From: Multifurca ochricompacta
Lineage: Eukaryota; Basidiomycota; Agaricomycetes; Russulales; Russulaceae
DNA length: 15,935 nucleotides
Direction of reading: 5' to 3'
NCBI GenBank assembly: GCA_022496185.1
Contig: WTXG01000522.1
Coordinates: forward strand, 1 to 15,935
Shown here: one piece after another, positions 15,520-15,935 of the stretch
Layout of the letters: each line of letters opens with the position of its first letter
Position numbering within the stretch: position 1 is the first letter of the stretch
Translations under genes and position numbers: made by a program
The notes under the pieces: model-generated
Databases searched by the model: none
Told to the model about the DNA's origin: nothing
What the model saw: only the letters and a program-made list of their open reading frames with translations

Positions 15520-15665
15520 CTCATACTGATCTGTTCTTTCCTTTTGTTCATCACAGCCCAACTCGCTTTTTGCACACAAAGCTCACAAAAAGCTCAAAGT
15601 CTTTCCCACCAGCTTCTTCCTGTGAGCTTTTCTATTTACTGTCTGTGCACCTTAACACCCACAGG

Positions 15666-15901
15666 ATGACGCAGTTTACTGCTCATCCTGAACTGTTTGG
15701 CTAGCCTTCGGGTTCTTGCAAAAGGTGATGAGGGACCCTAAGCGGGTGAAACACCTTGAGCTCCTTGAGTGCGCACTAGGTATTAGTAATTTCTTAGTTG
15801 TAGCTGGGTTTCATCCCATAGATAGCTTTAGTAGGCCTATAGCCAGAGCTTGTGGCTTTAAGTCCAGTCAATGCTTGGCTCTATCTGTAAGCCGGGTTTA
15901 G
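15666..15901 (+). pseudogene. Possible broken gag start of copia-3, unrecognised
   Basis: After a leader of about 146 bp an ATG at 15666 opens MTQFTAHPELFG and stops at TAG 15702-15704. A one-base shift at that point enters a frame open to 15901 (LAFGFLQKVMRDPKRVKHLE, then ECALGISNFLVVAGFHP). Position after LTR and primer site suggests the N-terminus of Gag, but I recognise no domain, and part of the open frame could be chance. The window ends soon after. Confidence 0.3.
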
Positions 15902-15935
15902 CGACCTGCATGTGGAGTTTAGGGTCTAGAACAAG

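Noticed and set aside
1..15935. tRNA or rRNA genes
   Set aside because: No cloverleaf with T-arm GGTTCGAAT-type sequence or rRNA motif was seen; the tRNA-like stretches are primer sites complementary to a tRNA.

Overview
The window is a graveyard of nested transposable elements; I found no convincing host gene. It looks like a filamentous fungus, probably a basidiomycete (inference). The signs are a chromodomain Ty3/gypsy element with a self-priming type leader, copia elements with an initiator-tRNA-half primer site, Tc1/mariner and hAT-like DNA elements, and heavy decay of retroelement CpG sites to TpG/CpA. The last fits methylation-linked CpG mutation, as known for fungal repeats.

Left part (1-2902, minus strand). 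The 5' half of a Ty1/copia element (copia-1) runs leftwards out of the window: LTR 2017-2387, half-tRNA-iMet primer site 2000-2016, then Gag, zinc knuckle, protease and integrase, broken by six in-frame TGA codons. It sits in the pol gene of a second, older copia element (copia-2), of which only integrase sequence 2388-2902 is left.

Centre (2903-10999, plus strand). A structurally complete but dead Ty3/gypsy chromovirus: 5' LTR, an 11-nt self-complementary primer site, gag, pol (protease, reverse transcriptase, RNase H, integrase, chromodomain), an extra third ORF with an array of zinc-knuckle-like motifs, a polypurine tract and the 3' LTR. A solo LTR of a related element is inserted antisense in the integrase gene (7584-8172) with a perfect 5-bp duplication CAGCC. 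The element's two LTRs differ at 18 bases; I attribute 17 to CpG decay. Its two flanks come from unrelated repeats and show no target duplication.

Right part (11000-14892). Right-end relics of a hAT-like family (11000-11249 and about 11440-11660) are followed by a palindromic Tc1/mariner derivative, 11827-14892. In it two N-terminal transposase halves face each other around a 51-bp loop. Its left arm is split at the transposase start codon by a 1445-bp non-autonomous hAT-like element (12194-13638) with an 8-bp duplication AATGCACC. The intact right arm serves as the empty-site control.

Far right (about 15046-15935). LTR and leader of a third copia-type element on the plus strand, with CCAAT and TATA boxes, a perfect 14-bp stem-loop at the likely transcript start and the same half-tRNA-iMet primer site; its coding part is unrecognised and broken.

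Relative order read from the nesting: copia-2 is the oldest; copia-1 and the gypsy element came later; the solo LTR entered the gypsy element; the hAT element entered the Tc1 palindrome.
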